The notes below the pieces were generated by a model that was not told where the DNA came from, made no database searches, and was given only the letters and a program-made list of their open reading frames with translations. This document shows positions 41,690-53,762 of a stretch of DNA of 64,000 nt, piece by piece. The DNA is from Lantana camara (taxonomy: Eukaryota; Streptophyta; Magnoliopsida; Lamiales; Verbenaceae), in contig CM074856.1 in NCBI GenBank assembly GCA_037501455.1, positions 47,273,001 to 47,337,000 on the forward strand, in the 5' to 3' direction. Positions within the stretch are counted from its first letter, which is position 1; each line of letters opens with the position of its first letter. The translations under genes and the position numbers were made by a program.

Positions 41690-44600
41690 CCTAAACGTCG
41701 TAACCATTTTTGAACCTTGTGAGCTATTTTCGCCAATTTATTTGCCATCATGTTTCTATTGTCGGGATCTATTTAATCCAAGTTTCTTAGGACATTTGGA
41801 GTAAACTTTGCCAATCAAATATTATATTTCTCATTGGCAGTTTTTCAATATCCTTTGTTGTTATCCATCTCACAATTGTCTCCGAATTAATCCCCACATT
41901 AATATTTGGAAAGCACCAAGCTAGTGTTAATCCTTCACGTAAACCCAATAACTCCGCTAAATTATTGAAACTTTACCAAGATTCATATCGTATCTTAACA
42001 CCCATCTTCAGCTATCATCTTAAATGATGACCCTGGTCAAAGTATTGTTGGTGTGGTTATAAAAGCTTCCATTCGAGTTTAGTTTCACACATCCCTTCTC
42101 GAGTTTATTCCACGACAATTCAGTGCAAATTTTCTTTTGCCTGTATTTTTTGTCCTCACTGCTGAGGTCTCAGATAACTCTTTTATGTAGCGTATAGTGA
42201 CACTTCTAAGTTTCATATCATTTTGATAGCTCTATCGGTTCCATACTTTCTAAAGATTCCAAAGCATCAAGATCAAGACAATCCCGCCCAAGATGATTTG
42301 GTAACATATTGCTCTGAATTTTGCTATTAAATCTCTCTTTGAGCCCGTCTGACACTCGCAAGTCACGAAGATTTCGTTCAGTCTGTGCATCAACAATCTT
42401 GTCCCACACCCGAAGTACGAACGAATAACTTCTCAGCATGTGGTCCACATATTCATGTCCTGTAAAACAATGTGTACATACATCGATTTTCCCAAATTTT
42501 CTATCATACTTCAAGTACATTCATGAGCAAGCTATCATGTTGGCAAAGCCACAGAAAAATCTTGAACTTTTGGGGGTAAGGTAATTTCCAAATTCATGTC
42601 TCATCCGACACTATAAGCAGACTATAGCCATTTTATAGGAGAATTTATCGTTAGTTGACCCAATCCAGACTCACTTATCTCTGTTACCATGTCACGCGAT
42701 TAGGACATTATGTATCTCATTCACCATCTCCTTGGGCATTACTGTTTTCAGCTAATCCAGGTTTCAGTTTTTATTTATGTCAATGAGATTACATACCATA
42801 AGTTCTTTATCTTACTCATGAATGTTATCTCCAAAGATGTTTGCTAGTTTGCCTTGTGATAACCATCTATCATTACATAAACACATCCCTTCACCGTTTT
42901 CAATCCTCCATTTGCAAAACAGCTTCACCATCCAAGGGCTTATAACTATTCCATTTCATGTTCGGCAAATCATATGTTGAGGCTTATGTTTAAGAATGTT
43001 CCCTCCCCCCTTTTAAATATTTTTCTTATGTATCTACTTTCACACGGTCGTCTACTTGTTGAGCATTCTCCATCCCATTTTAGCGAGCATTGCTATATTT
43101 CTTTTTGGGCTTCTTTAAGACCCAATCTGTCTTCTTGCTTCTTTCTAGTCACCTTCTTCCATACTAAAAAATGGGTTAATTTTTTTGTTGTATGAGTCGC
43201 CTAAGGAAAGTTGTGCTTGAGCTGATCAAATTTACCATACACGTGATTTGGGGAGTCAATTTGTGTGCATGTGGTAGATTGGGATCGAGCTCTTCATGGA
43301 CTGAATAAGTGTACGTCATTCGTCCGGCAGGGTTTGTCATTTTTGGTTTCTATCCCAAGAGACGTGTTTCGACTCTCTTAATCGCAATCGAGAAATGCTA
43401 ATTATAATTTCAATCAAAGTTCATCCGCATCCCCAAATAGTTTCGTAAGTTGTAAGTACGTACTTTCCATGCTCAAAATTCTAGTAGCTTGTTGCTTTAA
43501 ATAATTTGACATATAAGGTGCGAACAACACATATGATTTGCTGAAGTTTAATTTGAGACCCAACGCCTTGCGAAACCCCTCAACCACACTTTGAATGCAC
43601 TTCGTTCCATCCACGGTATCTATAGCTCCCAATATTATGTTGTCCGTAAAAAGAAAGTATGAGATGTGAGGACCTCTCTGACATACCATAATTAGCTTCC
43701 AGTGTTTGGATGAAATGATCTCATCAATCATATACATATGTTATTCCATACAGAGTACAAACAAACAAGGCGAAAGTTTGCCTTATCTAATGCCACACAT
43801 CTGTACAGCCTCCGTTGGTTTACCATTCTATAGAATTTCCGGTTGTATCCCCTCCATTTTGCTCATAATGATATTGATGGTTTTCCTTGGAAATTTGAAT
43901 AGAGTTAGAGTTTTCTTTAGAAAATCCCACCAGACTTTGTCGTACACCTTTTCAAGATTCAATTTCAGCACCATGCCCTCTTTTTTGCCTTTGGAGTGAT
44001 GTAGCTTCATAACACTTCTTGAAGCATAAAAAATTGTAATGGTAGCCTCGGCCGGAAATAAAGTTATTCTTGTTCGGACTGACAATTTCTTTGATATTTG
44101 ACTTAAATGGAGTATAACCATTTTGGCGATCATTTCGATCAATATGTTACACAACATAATGGATCAAAACTTGTTTATTTTTTTGGAATATTAACTTTCA
44201 AAATCAGACAAATAAACGTCTTATAAGCCTTATTGGGAATTGATATTCTCTCCATGTAATCATTGATGAATTTCACCACGGAGAATCTTACTATATCCTA
44301 ATATAGGTTTGAAAAAAATAGGCTTGAACACCATCTTCTTCCAGCGTTTTGCATGGGTGCATGCTCTTCACTACCATCAAGACTGCCGCATTTGAGGTTG
44401 TTCTAGTCAAGTTATTTTTTCTCCGCCGCCTTAGAGTTCGTTGGTGAAAGCTAATACCAAGACTCTTCACCTCTTTGATGGTTTCTCCACTGAATAGTTT
44501 GGAGTAGTACACCCAAGTGTATGGCTTCAGTCGGTTATTATTGTTTACCCAGTCATTGACTATTTTGAGAGTATTCATCTGATTACTCCTTCTTCTCGTT
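41690..44600 (-). pseudogene. Decayed LINE (non-LTR retrotransposon)
   Basis: Fragments in order on the minus strand: RT N-terminal region (44,578-44,291, ending in SMHPCKTLEEDGVQAYFF), RT core (44,157-43,828, with VLKLNLEKVYDKVWWDFLKK), RT catalytic region (43,737-43,414, GPHISYFLFTDN where FADD is expected), a zinc-binding RT-associated domain (42,520-42,218, CTHCFTGHEYVDHMLRSYSF), and an RNase H remnant (about 42,110-41,690). Frames change between fragments and the catalytic aspartate pair is lost, so it is dead. No endonuclease is recognised, so it is probably 5'-truncated or decayed. Confidence 0.88.
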
Positions 44601-45734
44601 ATGGTTTAGGGATAAAAGACACATGTATGTTTATCCTTGTGTTAGAGTCAATTAATTCTCGACTCTTAAAACTTAAGAATATCTTCTTGGTGTCATAGTT
44701 TGTTATATTATGTCATTAATTCTTTCTCCAAATCTTTTGAATATTTACCTTGCTTGTCTCATACATAATGCTCTGAAAATTCTTTGTATTTTTTTTTTTT
44801 CATTTTTCGGGCACATTGAAAGCTATTTGATGGCCATTATTTTAGAGGAATGATCTCAAATCACAATATCCTTTCAGTTTTAGTGCGGCCAATAAGTCAT
44901 GTATTGTTGTTTTGGAAGATATTAATCTAAATTGATAAATGTTGATTCAATCTCATTCAAATTAAATTCAAAAGTTCTCCATATTATTTTTGAGGTGAAA
45001 CCCAATCTAACATATTGAAATTGTTTAATTCGAAATTTTGTTTACCATTGTACGCAATATTAATTTTCACTTTGTCACGTCCTTTATAAATATATTTGTA
45101 AAGATATTTCACAGTTGTCATTGTAAAAAAAATCCTGACGTTAATGTGAGAATTATAACTTAAAAAGAGATATGAATTATAAGGTACTACACATTAGTAA
45201 TAAAGTTGTGTATTGCGAACATGAACCATCACTCCGATTCTTCTCTTTCCACAGATCGAATATCCATCTTTAACTTGTATTTTGCTTTCACAATATGAAC
45301 ATGATCATTAATGATATTTACATTCTTCATCCATCATATAAGAAGTATTTAAGTTCTTTTATTCACATGATTCATGCATCATGTGTTCCATAACTAACTC
45401 ATAAAGTTCAGAATTCTTTTCTTAATCAAAAAATTCGACATAGATAAATTGATAAAGTTGATCATATGTTGTAATTTTACAGTTTGACCCCAAAATTATC
45501 TAAATATGAGTATGTGACAACCATCTCTTTTGAAACTCGATTGCATGAACATGTGTAACCAACTTCCCAAAAATCTATTTATTGAATAATTAATATTTTA
45601 AATCTTGTAACTTTTCCCAAAAAACTTTTGATATATAAAATATCTCATCGAAATCATTAACAATAAATGATACAATTAATAATTGATCACTAAGTAAAAC
45701 ATAATAAGATCAATAATTTATACTTTTGAATGGA

Positions 45735-45893
45735 TTTTCGATGGAATATCCGTCAAGTTGTATGTTTCTAAATTTCTGTTTTTGGTTTGGCGCTATTTTT
45801 CCGTCTATAAAATTTACCGATGACGGTTTGTGCGGCAACTGTACACCGTCGGAAATCCGTTGAAATTTTTATTTTCGCAGTTTTCTTGTAGTG
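45735..45893. mobile_element. CACTA transposon end
   Basis: Ends TTTTCTTGTAGTG (complement CACTACAAGAAAA, the usual plant CACTA terminus) at 45,893. Inside lie subterminal repeats of the 'ccgtcggaaatccgt' and 'gatggaatatccgtc' type. The opposite terminus was not found. Confidence 0.6.
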
Positions 45894-47097
45894 ATTCTTC
45901 TTCATGTGGAAGAATCTCATTTGCAGACAAAAAATTTGATACCCGATTGACATTATTATTGAATCAAATACAAGAATTATTTGGGTTGCTCCTTAATTTT
46001 TGTATGCCTCTGTATATACATTAAAATCAAGTAATTCTTTCTTTTAAATAACTATACTTTATCTCTTTTTTATTCTCTATTTGCCATTTGATCTTGCACT
46101 CTATTTTCTTATATATTTTTCTCAATGAGTATTATTTAAGATTTATGTTATTATTTTATTTTTTTACTATTAATTTTTTCTATGTAGTAGAAATAATTAA
46201 AAGAATATATTTATATAAAAAATTTGAGAATTATTGAACACTATGAAACTTATTTATAAAATTTAATTATATCTTATAAAATATGCACACACATCGAGTA
46301 TTCTTAGAATTCTTAATCTAAAGTAACTTTGGTCTGATGACCTGTAATTCTAAATTGTGGTATATTAAATCATAAGAAACTAAAAATCCTATTCGTACTT
46401 TTATAATATACATAGATTATGTGAATCATCCTATCTAAATAATATTTACGTATTTAATGTATATTTTATTATATAAATTAAAGAAAGATTATATGGTTAT
46501 TTAGAATTAGATAATTACAGTTATATTAGTATTAGTTAATTGAAAATTATTACTTTAGGATTAATTAGTTTATTAAAAAATATTTATATTCATTCGATTA
46601 TATTATTTTGTTAATTAGATAAGTTTATACAATTATAATATGATTATACCTTAAGAAATTTTATAGACTTAGATAATTAGAATTATGAGCTTATATAATT
46701 AGAATTACATTAGAATTGATTTATTGAAAGTTATCTTATGTAATTCATTCAATTTAAATAATATATATTTTATATTATATAATTATCAAAATTTATTAAA
46801 ATTAATAAAGTGAACCAATTTGTTGTTTTTTGATTCGTTAGATATATTTTACTGTAACATTTAAATTATAGGTCTAAAAAGTAAAAAATGGGCAACTTAT
46901 ATTATAAAATTTGAATACAAATAATTAATATATTAATATTAAAACAATCCTGGTTGAACTATTTATCTTTTTTTTTTTGGTAAGTTGAAGAAGTTTTAAT
47001 TCTACAAAGAGTTCTATTTTAAGTCAATAAGTACTTTCTAAATATAGTTAAATTAATAATTTATAACATATATTTACTTAATTATCCTTAGCTAATA

Positions 47098-47911
47098 CAG
47101 TATAACCTCGATAAATTAATACTCGATAAATTAATAACCTCACTAAAATAATAATTTTCTTCGGTCCCGAGTCGGGATCAACGTGGTAAATTAATAATTT
47201 GCTAAATTTATAAGATAATACAAAAATAAAAAATAAAAAAAATTCATATAGGTCCCATTTGATATATAAATTAATAATTCATCTGTATCAAAATATTTCA
47301 TACATAATACATAAGTAAACTAAACATGTTTCTGAAAATATGAATCTAATGTTGTTTGTTTCTTCTTGAAATCAATATCACCTTGAATCTCATCTCTAAC
47401 CCTTCTTATTGCATAAGAATATCAGGTGATTTATACTCACACAGTTCTCTACGCATACCATCAGTCATGGTTGATTTTTTAACACCTTTGAGATGAGAAG
47501 CCATATTTTTTGTTTTTTGATTTGAAGACTTGCATAATACATCTATTTATATAGTAACTTAGTTAATGTTTGTACGTGTAACTACATTAATAATTGAGTG
47601 GATTTATACATTTTAATGAATGTAGGTACATGTAACTACATTAATAACTAAGTAGATTTATATATTTTATTAAGATATACATAGAATATTGAAAATGTAT
47701 CAGCAAAAATACATGAATTTGGTTAAGTATGCATAATTAATAGTCAATGTACAAATTAGTTTTCACGTACACCTAGGTACATTCATAATACGGACCCAAA
47801 AAGTATATAATTTATAAATTAATAATTATTAATTTATACGATTAATTAATACCTCGCTAAATTAATAAAATTTGACGGTCCCAACAGTATTAATTTATCG
47901 AGGTTATACTG
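47098..47911 (-). mobile_element. Emigrant/Lemi1-like (pogo, Tc1/mariner) element
   Basis: 814 bp with perfect 26-bp terminal inverted repeats starting CAGTATAACCTCGATAAATT, flanked by TA on both sides. The termini match the plant Emigrant/Lemi1 group of pogo-type transposons. It encodes only two scraps of transposase, at the two ends of the protein, and is non-autonomous. Confidence 0.88.
47320..47504 (-). pseudogene. Internally deleted pogo-type transposase
   Basis: ATG at 47,504 opens a 33-codon frame (MASHLKGVKKSTMTDGMRRE, then LCEYKS) like the CENP-B-type N-terminal helix-turn-helix of pogo transposases, ending in a stop at about 47,406. A second frame ending at 47,320 encodes KKKQTTLDSYFQKHV, a PCNA-interaction (PIP) box as found at the C-terminus of pogo transposase. 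The middle, with the DDE/D catalytic domain, is missing. Confidence 0.7.
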
Positions 47912-48002
47912 TAGTTATTGATGTAATTATTATGAGGGTATTTTAGGCGATCCATATTTTGTAAGAAACCAAAAACCCAACTCGTGCTTTTATAATATAT
48001 AT

Positions 48003-48109
48003 AGATGTAAATGAGTCGAGCCGGCTCATGACAAGCCCGAACCCAAGCTATCTTATGTTTGGCTCGTGGCTAGTGAGCCTACATATTTAAATTAAAAAAT
48101 AAAATATTA

Positions 48110-48143
<34 letters not shown>

Positions 48144-48346
48144 TTTTATACAAAATTCCTAAAAAATAATATATTTATTATATATTCATATATATACTCA
48201 ATTAATATATATTATTATATATATAAATATATTTATTTATTAAAAAAATTACATAGTCCCCATTTAGTTCATGTCGAGCCACTTGCGAACCTTGATCGAG
48301 CCGAACTCGAGCCAAAAATGTCAAGGCTCGACTCTTTTGCATCCCT
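48003..48346. mobile_element. MITE with GAGTCGAGCC termini
   Basis: Left AGATGTAAATGAGTCGAGCC and right (complement) GGATGCAAAAGAGTCGAGCC are terminal inverted repeats; the middle is AT-rich. It directly abuts the Helitron terminus at 48,005. Confidence 0.55.
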
Positions 48347-48489
48347 GTGCTCTTCTTTTAAGTTTAAATTGCATCATTGATCATACTCATGGGTCTCGAA
48401 TCTTGAAATTATTAGGGAAATAATGAAAGAAAGCTTAGCATCAGGGTTATATTCTCAAATATCAAACTGTTAAGGGGGCGATGTGCAAT

Positions 48490-48572
48490 TTACACCATAT
48501 AATATAAATTACCCTGCAAAATTACAAACCCTAAATCCCTAATACACACAAATCTCTGAACCCGCAGGAAGA
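48490..48572 (+). promoter_or_regulatory. SURF6 core promoter/leader with telo-box
   Basis: A TATA-like 'catataatataaat' lies at about 48,496-48,509. A telo-box AAACCCTAA is at 48,526-48,534, about 40 bp before the ATG. Telo-boxes near the start site are common in plant ribosome-biogenesis genes. Confidence 0.6.
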
Positions 48573-49616
48573 ATGAAGAAGAAGAAGCAACGGCAAACCT
48601 CCGCCGCCGCCGATACCGGAGATGACCTGAAGTCGATCATACATTCGCATAATGAGTTTTTCAATCACTTAATAGAATTGATTCCGGCAAGGTTCTACCT
48701 TTCAAACGATGACGCAGAATCAAAGCCATGGTATCAAGGCCTCTCCAAAGCCGCCAAGGCTTCGTTAAAGCAACAGTCCAAACAGAACCTTAAGCTCGCC
48801 CGCCGCCAGCGCTTCGACCCGGAAGGGGAGCCCTCTTCCACCCTCTACCTCCTCCAACAGCAGCAGAATGGCAAAAATCCCATCTCCGACGAGGGCATTT
48901 TCGCTGGTCTTGAAGGGGATGAGTCTGGGGTCAAGAGAATTGATACGGAGGAGAAGAATAAGGAGAAATCTGTTACTCTCGAGGAGCTGAGAGAGAGGCT
49001 GCGTAGAAAGATGGAATCTTTGCGAGGAAACCGCGGTGAGAAGAGAACTGATGAAAGGAGGGTGAAGTTCGATGGGAAGAAGAGGAAGAGGAGTGAGGAG
49101 AATGATGGTGGGGAGAGTGGGGGAGGGGAGCATTTGGATGAGGATGAGGATGAGGATGATGATGGTGAGGAGATCATTGAATATGGGAAGGTGAGATTGG
49201 GAGATGAAGATGAGGGGAAACATGTTAAGAAGAAGAAAAAGAAATTGCCCAAGGCGAAGGAGTTGGAGAAGGTGAAGAAGAAACAGGATATGAAGAGGGA
49301 GAATCCTAGTGTTGCAGAACGGGAGTCGTGGAAGGCGGCCACGAGCAGGGCGATGGGTGTGAAGGTGCATGATGATTCGCGGTTGATTAAGGAGAGCATG
49401 AGGAAGGAGAAGAGGAAGAAGGAGAAGAATGCGGAGAAGTGGAAGGAGAGAGTGCAAACGCAGGAGAAGATGAAGGAGGAGAGACAGAAGAAGAGGAAAG
49501 ACAATATTGCGGGGAGGATCAATGAGAAGAAGATGAGGAAGATTGCGAAACGTGAGAAGAAGTTGATGAGGCCCGGTTTCGAGGGTCGGAAGGAGGGGTT
49601 TATTACTAACGAGTGA
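48573..49616 (+). CDS. SURF6/Rrp14-family ribosome biogenesis protein
   Basis: 347 residues in a single exon. The N-terminus has a short block (SIIHSHNEFFNHLIELIPARFY) typical of the SURF6 N-terminal region. A variable middle carries basic nuclear-localisation clusters and an acidic run around residues 187-200. Residues about 245-340 form the SURF6 domain: SWKAATSRAMGVKVHDDSRL, then a long lysine/arginine/glutamate helix, KKRKDNIAGRINEKKM, and RPGFEGR near the end. SURF6/Rrp14 proteins are nucleolar and help assemble pre-ribosomes and process rRNA, mainly for the large subunit. The ATG at 48,573 follows the telo-box leader. The long open frames on the opposite strand (48,765-49,673 and 48,845-49,522) mirror the lysine-rich codons and are not genes. 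Confidence 0.95.
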   Translation: MKKKKQRQTSAAADTGDDLKSIIHSHNEFFNHLIELIPARFYLSNDDAESKPWYQGLSKAAKASLKQQSKQNLKLARRQRFDPEGEPSSTLYLLQQQQNGKNPISDEGIFAGLEGDESGVKRIDTEEKNKEKSVTLEELRERLRRKMESLRGNRGEKRTDERRVKFDGKKRKRSEENDGGESGGGEHLDEDEDEDDDGEEIIEYGKVRLGDEDEGKHVKKKKKKLPKAKELEKVKKKQDMKRENPSVAERESWKAATSRAMGVKVHDDSRLIKESMRKEKRKKEKNAEKWKERVQTQEKMKEERQKKRKDNIAGRINEKKMRKIAKREKKLMRPGFEGRKEGFITNE

Positions 49617-51095
49617 TGATCTTTTATTGCTATTGACTCCTTTTCTGAAAAAAAGGTTTTTTTTTTTTCCCAATGAGGGAATGGCTATTTAGTTTTTAGT
49701 TCTTGTTATGTTGTTCGAGGGATCATGCCATTATATGTTGTTCGAGGAAATATCAGGGAATTATGCCATTATATGTTGTTCGAGGAAATATCAAGGAATT
49801 ATGCCATTATATGTTGTTCGAGGAAATATTGAGGAATTATGCCATTATATGTTGTTCGAATTCTTATGTCATTATATGTTGTTGAAGGAGCCTAACTAAG
49901 TCATTATCAGAGCCCGAGATATATATATGATTGATGTTGGCTCCATGATATGTTGTAATATGATGTTAATGGTTTTCCTCGCTGCAGTTATGAGTAAGTC
50001 CTAAACATTCATGCAGAGCAGCTTGTGCATTTCGTTATGAATTATCATGTAGGTGTTCTTTAGTAATATGGTTTGCTATGTGAACGATAAAATTGAATGC
50101 TTTTGTTATCACACAGATATAATCAGGTTATTGTTCCTGGATGGTTTGGTCTATTATTTCCTGTTTGTAGGGAAATCATGATATGTGATATGGGAGAGGC
50201 TTAAAGGGACCAGACTTGCCTATAATCCCTGGCTTTACTTTGATTGAACAGCGGTTTCGCAGAAGTTCTATACTTCGCTAGATATTGGTGTCTCTATTTG
50301 TTAATGGTGCTGGATTCTTGTTTTCTTTGGGCTAATTTGGGGACTCTGGAAGTGCTTCTCATTTGAATTTATGATATCTTTTTCGGCCTTAATATTTCTG
50401 AATGTTAATCCTTATTTTTGGCTGCATAGAGTTCGCAGATTTTCCTTAGTCTGCAATCTGCAGCCCAGGATCCTGTTCTTTGTTGCCAACTTCTCAAAAG
50501 TCGGCAATAGGTTTCTGGTTATTGTTCGGTACTAGAAACTGCATTATTTGTTGTTTTTCTCATACATCTTTGTACGTGGATTATGTCACTTCATTTTGGT
50601 ACAAAACCTACTCCAGCATAAATATAACCTTTACGCGTATAGTTGCAGGAAAAGAGCCAATTGTATTATACTGGTAACACTATTCTACTGTCTAGCCATT
50701 GCCTACTGAATCACATCTTGTCACATTGTTTGAATTGGAATTGTAGGAACTGTAAGCGACATGTATCCTTTGTTCGTATGAGCAACTTGGACATCGTCAC
50801 ACCATTCTCGTCGGTACAAGAAATTTTGGCTTTGATATCAAGAATTGAGCTGCTGCTACAGTCTTTTCTGTAAGGTCTGTTATTAGCTCTAGTTGTTTTA
50901 TACAGTGAATATAGAAGCTAATATAGCTCGTGCCCAATTTACCTTTCTCCCATATAGGATGGCTTTTGTGTGATGTTTAAAGGAGATTAAAACTGTGAAA
51001 TTAGTTTGGAACTTTGGATAGGCGTTCATTGTCTTCAAAGCTGGTCAGCCCACATAGTTTATGAGTTTTTTGCTCGGTTATCCCGTCATATACCT
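49617..51095 (+). other. SURF6 3' region
   Basis: Contains the 38-bp tandem repeat, then about 1.2 kb of thymine-rich DNA resembling 3'UTR or intron sequence. No gene with a recognisable product. Confidence 0.4.
49705..49890 (+). repeat. 38-bp tandem repeat downstream of SURF6
   Basis: About four units of 38 bp (starts near 49,725, 49,763, 49,801 and 49,839), each with 'atgccattatatgttgttcg' followed by 'aggaaatatc(a)gggaatt'. A degenerate partial unit precedes and another follows. The period is not a multiple of three, so the open frames across it are not repeat proteins. Confidence 0.85.
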
Positions 51096-51382
51096 AGTTA
51101 GCACTCTGAACCTTATAATTTGAAATGTCTCAAATCGAACTCTCATCAATGGACCCCTGACGTATACGAAGGAGTGTGATTCGTTCGAGAAATTCCTACC
51201 TCTCTATCTACCTCTGAGATGTTTGGATTTTTCAAAACTCCATGGACTATGATTGTATTAAATTAACACTCAAAACCATACGTTCGTGACGATAACCACG
51301 GTTGTAGGGTTTTGAGTGCTAATTTAATATAATCATGGGTTCACTTTGATACATTTCAAATCACAGGTTCGGAGTGCTATAT
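51096..51382. mobile_element. Foldback MITE
   Basis: 'agcactctgaacct...atttgaaatgt' (51,101-51,130) is inverted at 51,345-51,380, and 'attaaattaacactcaaaacc' (51,258-51,278) is inverted at 51,307-51,328. Confidence 0.55.
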
Positions 51383-52576
51383 AAGATTTTTGATGCAATA
51401 AACTCCATAATTTATTTGAAGATATTCAAACATTTTCTTTCTGAGGATACAATTGAAGACAGGATTTCGCTTGGTTCTCTGAAAGGTCGACAGGATATAA
51501 ATTCCACAGCAATTCCCTTACAGTTAACCCCATGATAGTTGTTGTCTTCCCAATCTTGATAAGTGTTTCTACGTTCATTTGATGTGTAATTCGAGTGTCA
51601 TACACCTATTGTCGTTTGATGGGTATAAATACCGATGGTTGGATTCAGTCGAGTTGAATTTCAACCGAAATAGGCTTTTTTCAAACCAGAAAGGAGGAGG
51701 GGCACTAAGGTAGTGTCAACTAAAGTTTGTTCATAAATCATAATCCCGTTGATGAAGGGGAGGTTAAAGCTCTTTTTCTACATAAGGACAATCTTGTCAA
51801 AATCTATCTTTCCTTATATAAGACAAAATAGTAAAGCCTCCAAAAATTAAATAATTCCAATACACGAAATTGTGAGATAACTTTCAACTTGTTTCTTTCC
51901 TCATTATGATAATCATTAGCCGGATTGTACCGTTGAGTGAGAGGTATTCATCCATCCTTAATCAAAGGTTAAGTGTTCGAATCTTAATTTTGGGTATAGA
52001 GCAGCTTTAAATTTCTTAGCAACTATCTCATCCTATAAAATGTCCATAATTCAACGAGGAGATTAGTCACTATAGTCCACCGTAAATGCTCTGATCTACA
52101 CCGAAAAAATTAACACAATTATTATTTTCTATTTTTTTCCCCTTAAGGTTGGGACAATTATTTATAAAATGTAAAGCCGTTAGACACTCAAAATCATTAT
52201 TTAGGTTAGTGATATTACTCATTAATCCAAAAGAAAATTACTTAATATTTGATGGAAATTTGACTCAGGTTGAAAATCTGGGCCAATATTTTTGTTGACC
52301 GAAGAAGAAAATAATTGAATTAAGAAATAATAGATGAATTAGATAAAGAAACTAATTTAAATAAGTCTATTTCGAATTGAACCATAATAAAAAATAATCT
52401 TAGTAAACTAAGTGGATATACGCGAAGAAAAGAGATTGTCTTGAACTAGAGATAGAGTTGGTCAAGAGGATCTGATCCTTATTCTAGTCAAGAAAAGGGA
52501 ACACACAGAACAAAGGAATAGAGGGAAATTGACACCTTTTGATACTTATTTTTTTTAATTGTTTTTTTTTAATTCT

Positions 52577-52859
52577 AACTTTACTCTTTTTTGCAATTTA
52601 TCTTCCCGATAAATTTTCACGACAATTGCCATTTAATATTTGCATTTGTAACATACCGTCATTTAAACTTTTTTTTAGTGGTTTTGATTAAAAAATAACT
52701 GGTGTACGTACGTATAAACATGCCACATACATGTGTTTTTTAACTAAAATCATTGATGAGAAAAGGTTTAGATGACGGTATGTCATAAATACAAATATTG
52801 GATGACGACATATAACGAAAGTTTGTTGAGATAATAAATTGTAAAAAGGTGCAAAGTTC
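52577..52859. mobile_element. Foldback MITE
   Basis: Arms share 'gcaatttat', 'aatatttgcatttgtaacat', 'accgtcatttaaac' and, inverted on the right, 'atgacggtatgtcataaata'. The arms meet near 52,700-52,730. Confidence 0.6.
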
Positions 52860-53192
52860 GGATTTCCCCCTATTTTTTAACTTATAAATTCTTCATGTTT
52901 TAATTTAATTTCTTCGAAAAATCCCAGTTCCATCTTTTTGAAAAAGATCACTGTTGTTGTTGGTTTTTGATTATTACCAACGAGACTCAGATTCACAACC
53001 TATCTGCTTATATGTGTATATGCTTACCACTAAACAATATATTTGTATGAACTTTGCCTTTTATTTAATTATTCTACTCCATCTTAATTATTCTACTCTA
53101 TCTTCTTTGTCATCGCAGTCTTTTCTGTCCCTCCCTCTATCCTCTCCTCCTTCCTTCCTTATTTACTTTGCCTTCTCTTTCTAACAATTGTT

Positions 53193-53762
53193 ATTAAAAT
53201 GGGTTTTATACATATTTCGACCCCTGTTAATCTAAATTAACACAAAAAATTATGTGATATAAAAATTAACATTTAAGACCTTATATTTTCAAAATATTTC
53301 CATAGCATACCCTGAAATTTTCTCGTGTTTAATTAACACACGCTTTTAGCGTGATTAGAATAATAACTTTCTCTATTTGTTGGAATGCGAGATGACTAAT
53401 TTACTCTTTTATATTGTGATAGATATCTCATATCTCTCTATATTGTTCAATATTTTTTTATATGCACCAAGACTTGTGTATAAAATAAAAATTACTTGAA
53501 GAACCCTATAAATAGGAAAAAAAAAAAAAATGTCACCAATAAATAGACAATAAACATTGGAAAATGAAACTCATAATTTATGTTTAATTTATGAGAGTAA
53601 AATAGAGATATTATATTTCAATTATAAGATATCATCTAAAGGGTCAGTGTGCAAATATATTTAAAACATAGGATTTTTATGTTAATTTTTATAACATAAG
53701 GTTTTTTTTGCCAATTTCACCAAACATAGGGGGTATGGTGTAAATAACTCTTATTAAAATCG
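53193..53762. mobile_element. Probable foldback MITE
   Basis: 'gatataaaaattaacat' and 'cttatattttcaaaatat' on the left are inverted at about 53,655-53,705; outer parts are more diverged. Confidence 0.4.

Larger units (their letters stand above)
41388..46416 (-). mobile_element. Helitron-like element (non-autonomous) carrying LINE and CACTA remnants
   Basis: Minus-strand 5' terminus at 46,416: A|TCTATGTATATTATAAAAG. The 3' terminus is at 41,388: a hairpin (AACGTGC / GCACGTT around 41,400-41,416), a short spacer, then CTAG|T. The A|T insertion context fits Helitrons. No Rep or helicase sequence is seen. A second, similar 5' terminus at 48,005 means the 3' end could instead belong to that one. 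Confidence 0.6.
46417..48005 (-). mobile_element. Second Helitron 5' segment
   Basis: A minus-strand 5' terminus at 48,005 (A|TCTATATATATTATAAAAG) shares about 40 bp of close similarity with the terminus at 46,416. The DNA is AT-rich and noncoding, interrupted by the Emigrant-like element. Either the 41,388-46,416 element is nested in it, or the two share one 3' end. Confidence 0.5.

Noticed and set aside
48765..49673. Long open frames (302 and 225 codons) opposite SURF6
   Set aside because: They mirror the K/E/R-rich codons of SURF6 and encode low-complexity leucine/serine-rich protein with no family.
49705..49890. CRISPR array
   Set aside because: Units are contiguous with no spacers, and the genome is eukaryotic.
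49703..49899. Repeat protein in two frames over the 38-bp repeat
   Set aside because: The period is not a multiple of three, so the frame shifts between units; the peptide similarity is a by-product of the repeat.
49903..49915. Retrotransposon primer site suggested by 'tatcagagcc'
   Set aside because: Lacks the leading TGG and has no LTR next to it.
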